From: Nocardia mexicana NBRC 108244
GTDB taxonomy: Bacteria > Actinomycetota > Actinomycetes > Mycobacteriales > Mycobacteriaceae
Direction of reading: 5' to 3'
NCBI RefSeq assembly: GCF_001613165.1
Contig: NZ_BDBV01000047.1
Location: 1-64,000 of the forward strand
Length of the DNA: 64,000 bases
This document shows positions 62,907 through 64,000 of this stretch, piece by piece. Under the pieces are notes generated by a model. That model saw only the letters and a program-made list of their open reading frames with translations, was not told the origin of the DNA and searched no databases. Position 1 is the stretch's first letter. Each line of letters starts with the position of its first letter. The translations under genes and the position numbers were made by a program.

Positions 62907-63698
62907 ATGTCTGCCACCGCACCCGAACTGCTGGCCACCGTCGAGCGGTCGCCGCAGGCCGTCGCCGTCCACGACCGGGCCGCGTGGGTGGGGTTGTTCG
63001 CGGCCGACGCCCGGGTGGAGGACCCGGTCGGCTCGCGGGCGCACGTGGGGACGGCGGCGGTCGAGCGGTTCTACGACACCTTCATCGCGCCCAACGGCAT
63101 CGCCTTCGACATCGAACACGACGTGGTCTGCGGCATGACCGTGTATCGCGACCTGGCGATCGAGACGACCATGTCGACCGGCGTCACGCTGCGGGTCCCG
63201 ATGCACCTGCGCTACGACGTCGTCCGCACCGGCGGTGACCTGAAGATCCGGCAGCTGCACGCCCATTGGGAGCTGCCGGTGATGATCGGGCAGCTGCTGG
63301 GCGCCGGAGTCCCCGGTCTGGGCGCCGCGGTGAAGCTGGCGCCGCAGCTGCTGGGCAATCAGGGTGTCGGCGGCGCACTGGGTTTCGCGCGGGGCTTCGT
63401 CCGCGTCGGCGCGGCGGGCAGGCGCGCCGCGATCGGGCTGCTGGAGGCCGCCGGTCGTGGCGACGGCGCGGCGGTGCGGGCTGCCCTGGCGGCGGACGCG
63501 GGTGTGTACTGGGCGGGAACTCCGATCGGTATCGAGGGATTCGTCGCCCGCACGGGTGGGCTGGAGGTCGGCAAGACCATCGCCGCCGGGCGATTCGTCA
63601 CCGCCACGGTGGACACACCCACGGGCCGTGGCATCGCCGAGGCCGAGGTGGCGCGCGGCGGGAAGATCACGGCCCTGCAGGTTTACATCGCCGAGTAG
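62907..63698 (+). CDS. NTF2-like protein with two related halves
   Basis: 263 residues. The first half (residues 8-130; RAAWVGLFAADARVEDPVGS, HVGTAAVERFYDTFI) is a SnoaL/ketosteroid-isomerase-type domain; residues 180-260 (GDGAAVRAALAADAGVYWAG, IGIEGFVARTGG) look like a second shorter NTF2 half. A Gly/Leu-rich linker joins them. AAGGA precedes ATG 62907. Function unknown. Confidence 0.8.
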   Translation: MSATAPELLATVERSPQAVAVHDRAAWVGLFAADARVEDPVGSRAHVGTAAVERFYDTFIAPNGIAFDIEHDVVCGMTVYRDLAIETTMSTGVTLRVPMHLRYDVVRTGGDLKIRQLHAHWELPVMIGQLLGAGVPGLGAAVKLAPQLLGNQGVGGALGFARGFVRVGAAGRRAAIGLLEAAGRGDGAAVRAALAADAGVYWAGTPIGIEGFVARTGGLEVGKTIAAGRFVTATVDTPTGRGIAEAEVARGGKITALQVYIAE

Positions 63699-63791
63699 CA
63701 CCGGTCGTGTCGCGATGGATGCGGCTCGATGAGGTTGCGGATCGCGGGCATACCGGCGCATTGCGCGCGGAGCGGGGTGGGGGCGGGCAGA

Positions 63792-64000
63792 ATGCCCGAT
63801 ATGGATGGCTGGGGTGGGCAGGCATCGACGGACCGGCGGGCGGGTGCGGGGCTCGGCGGGGCGGGCGCGCGCAAGCGGCACGGGCGGCATTACACGCCGG
63901 AGCGGCTGGCGCGATTTCTGGCCGAGCGGTTGGTCGAGCATGTGGTTCCACAGGGGGAGCTGCGGGTGCTGGATCCCGCCTGCGGCGACGGGGAACTGTT
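63792..64000 (+). CDS. N-6 adenine DNA methylase, 5' end only
   Basis: About 70 residues before the window ends. RKRHGRHYTPERLARFLAER is the lead-in of Eco57I/type I-like methylases, and VLDPACGDGEL is SAM motif I. Starts at 63792 or 63801 are possible. The rest, including the NPPY motif, lies outside the window, so type cannot be told. Confidence 0.8.
   Translation, partial: MPDMDGWGGQASTDRRAGAGLGGAGARKRHGRHYTPERLARFLAERLVEHVVPQGELRVLDPACGDGEL

Overview
The window is high-GC actinobacterial chromosome, most likely Nocardia. The evidence is a DUF397/XRE-DUF5753 gene pair, PF04672-type methyltransferases, a lipoprotein class A beta-lactamase divergent from a LysR regulator (the layout of the Nocardia AST-1/FAR-1 loci), many GTG starts with ATGA or GTGA overlaps, and abundant TetR/XRE/MarR regulators. 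Genus is inferred from gene content only. No rRNA, tRNA or CRISPR array was recognised.

Layout. 0.2-10.6 kb holds a serine hydrolase with an unusual N-terminal domain, an amino-acid permease, a nitroreductase and a purine-catabolic block: xdhA-xdhB-xdhC on the minus strand, divergent from a guanine deaminase gene. 10.6-14.3 kb holds a DinB-like protein, a TetR/oxidoreductase pair with clear palindromic operators, a GtrA-like membrane protein and a DUF1232 protein. 14.3-18.2 kb is a decayed island: a gene fragment, a gene cut by an in-frame amber codon, a duplicated hairpin-containing repeat, a frameshifted alpha/beta hydrolase and the tail of a tyrosine recombinase whose catalytic Tyr is Cys. 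18.2-30.9 kb is a run of small regulator/enzyme pairs: TIGR00027 methyltransferase/TetR, methyltransferase/XRE-cupin, HIT protein, a WhiJ-like triad, luciferase-like oxidoreductase/TetR, TetR/carboxylesterase, a split-barrel FMN protein and a RibD-like reductase. 31-40.7 kb holds a large membrane protein, a WYL regulator with a hydrolase, an epoxide hydrolase, the beta-lactamase locus and a flavin monooxygenase.

40.9-43.9 kb is the most unusual gene set. A secretion-signal-less protein combines a Cys-rich N-terminus, a Hint (self-cleaving) domain and an HEIAH metallopeptidase-like domain. It is followed by a six-cysteine zinc-ribbon-like protein, a small unknown protein and, nearby, an Imm-5-like putative immunity protein. 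47.5-53.6 kb is a cobalamin-riboswitch operon: substrate-binding lipoprotein, SAM methyltransferase, two permeases and a fused double ATPase of the peptide/nickel/metallophore ABC class. A MarR-MFS pair follows.

55-64 kb has two related PF04672 methyltransferases around an XRE/DUF5753 regulator, a DoxX protein with a hendecad-repeat tail, an MFS exporter, a 600-bp non-coding array framed and split by three near-perfect 17-18 bp palindromes, an ArsR-SRPBCC pair, an NTF2-like protein and the start of an N-6 adenine DNA methylase that runs off the end. Dispersed REP-like palindromes (about 7.7, 19.9, 43.9 and 59.5 kb) and two copies of a four-repeat operator (1.8 and 13.7 kb) tie distant parts of the window together.
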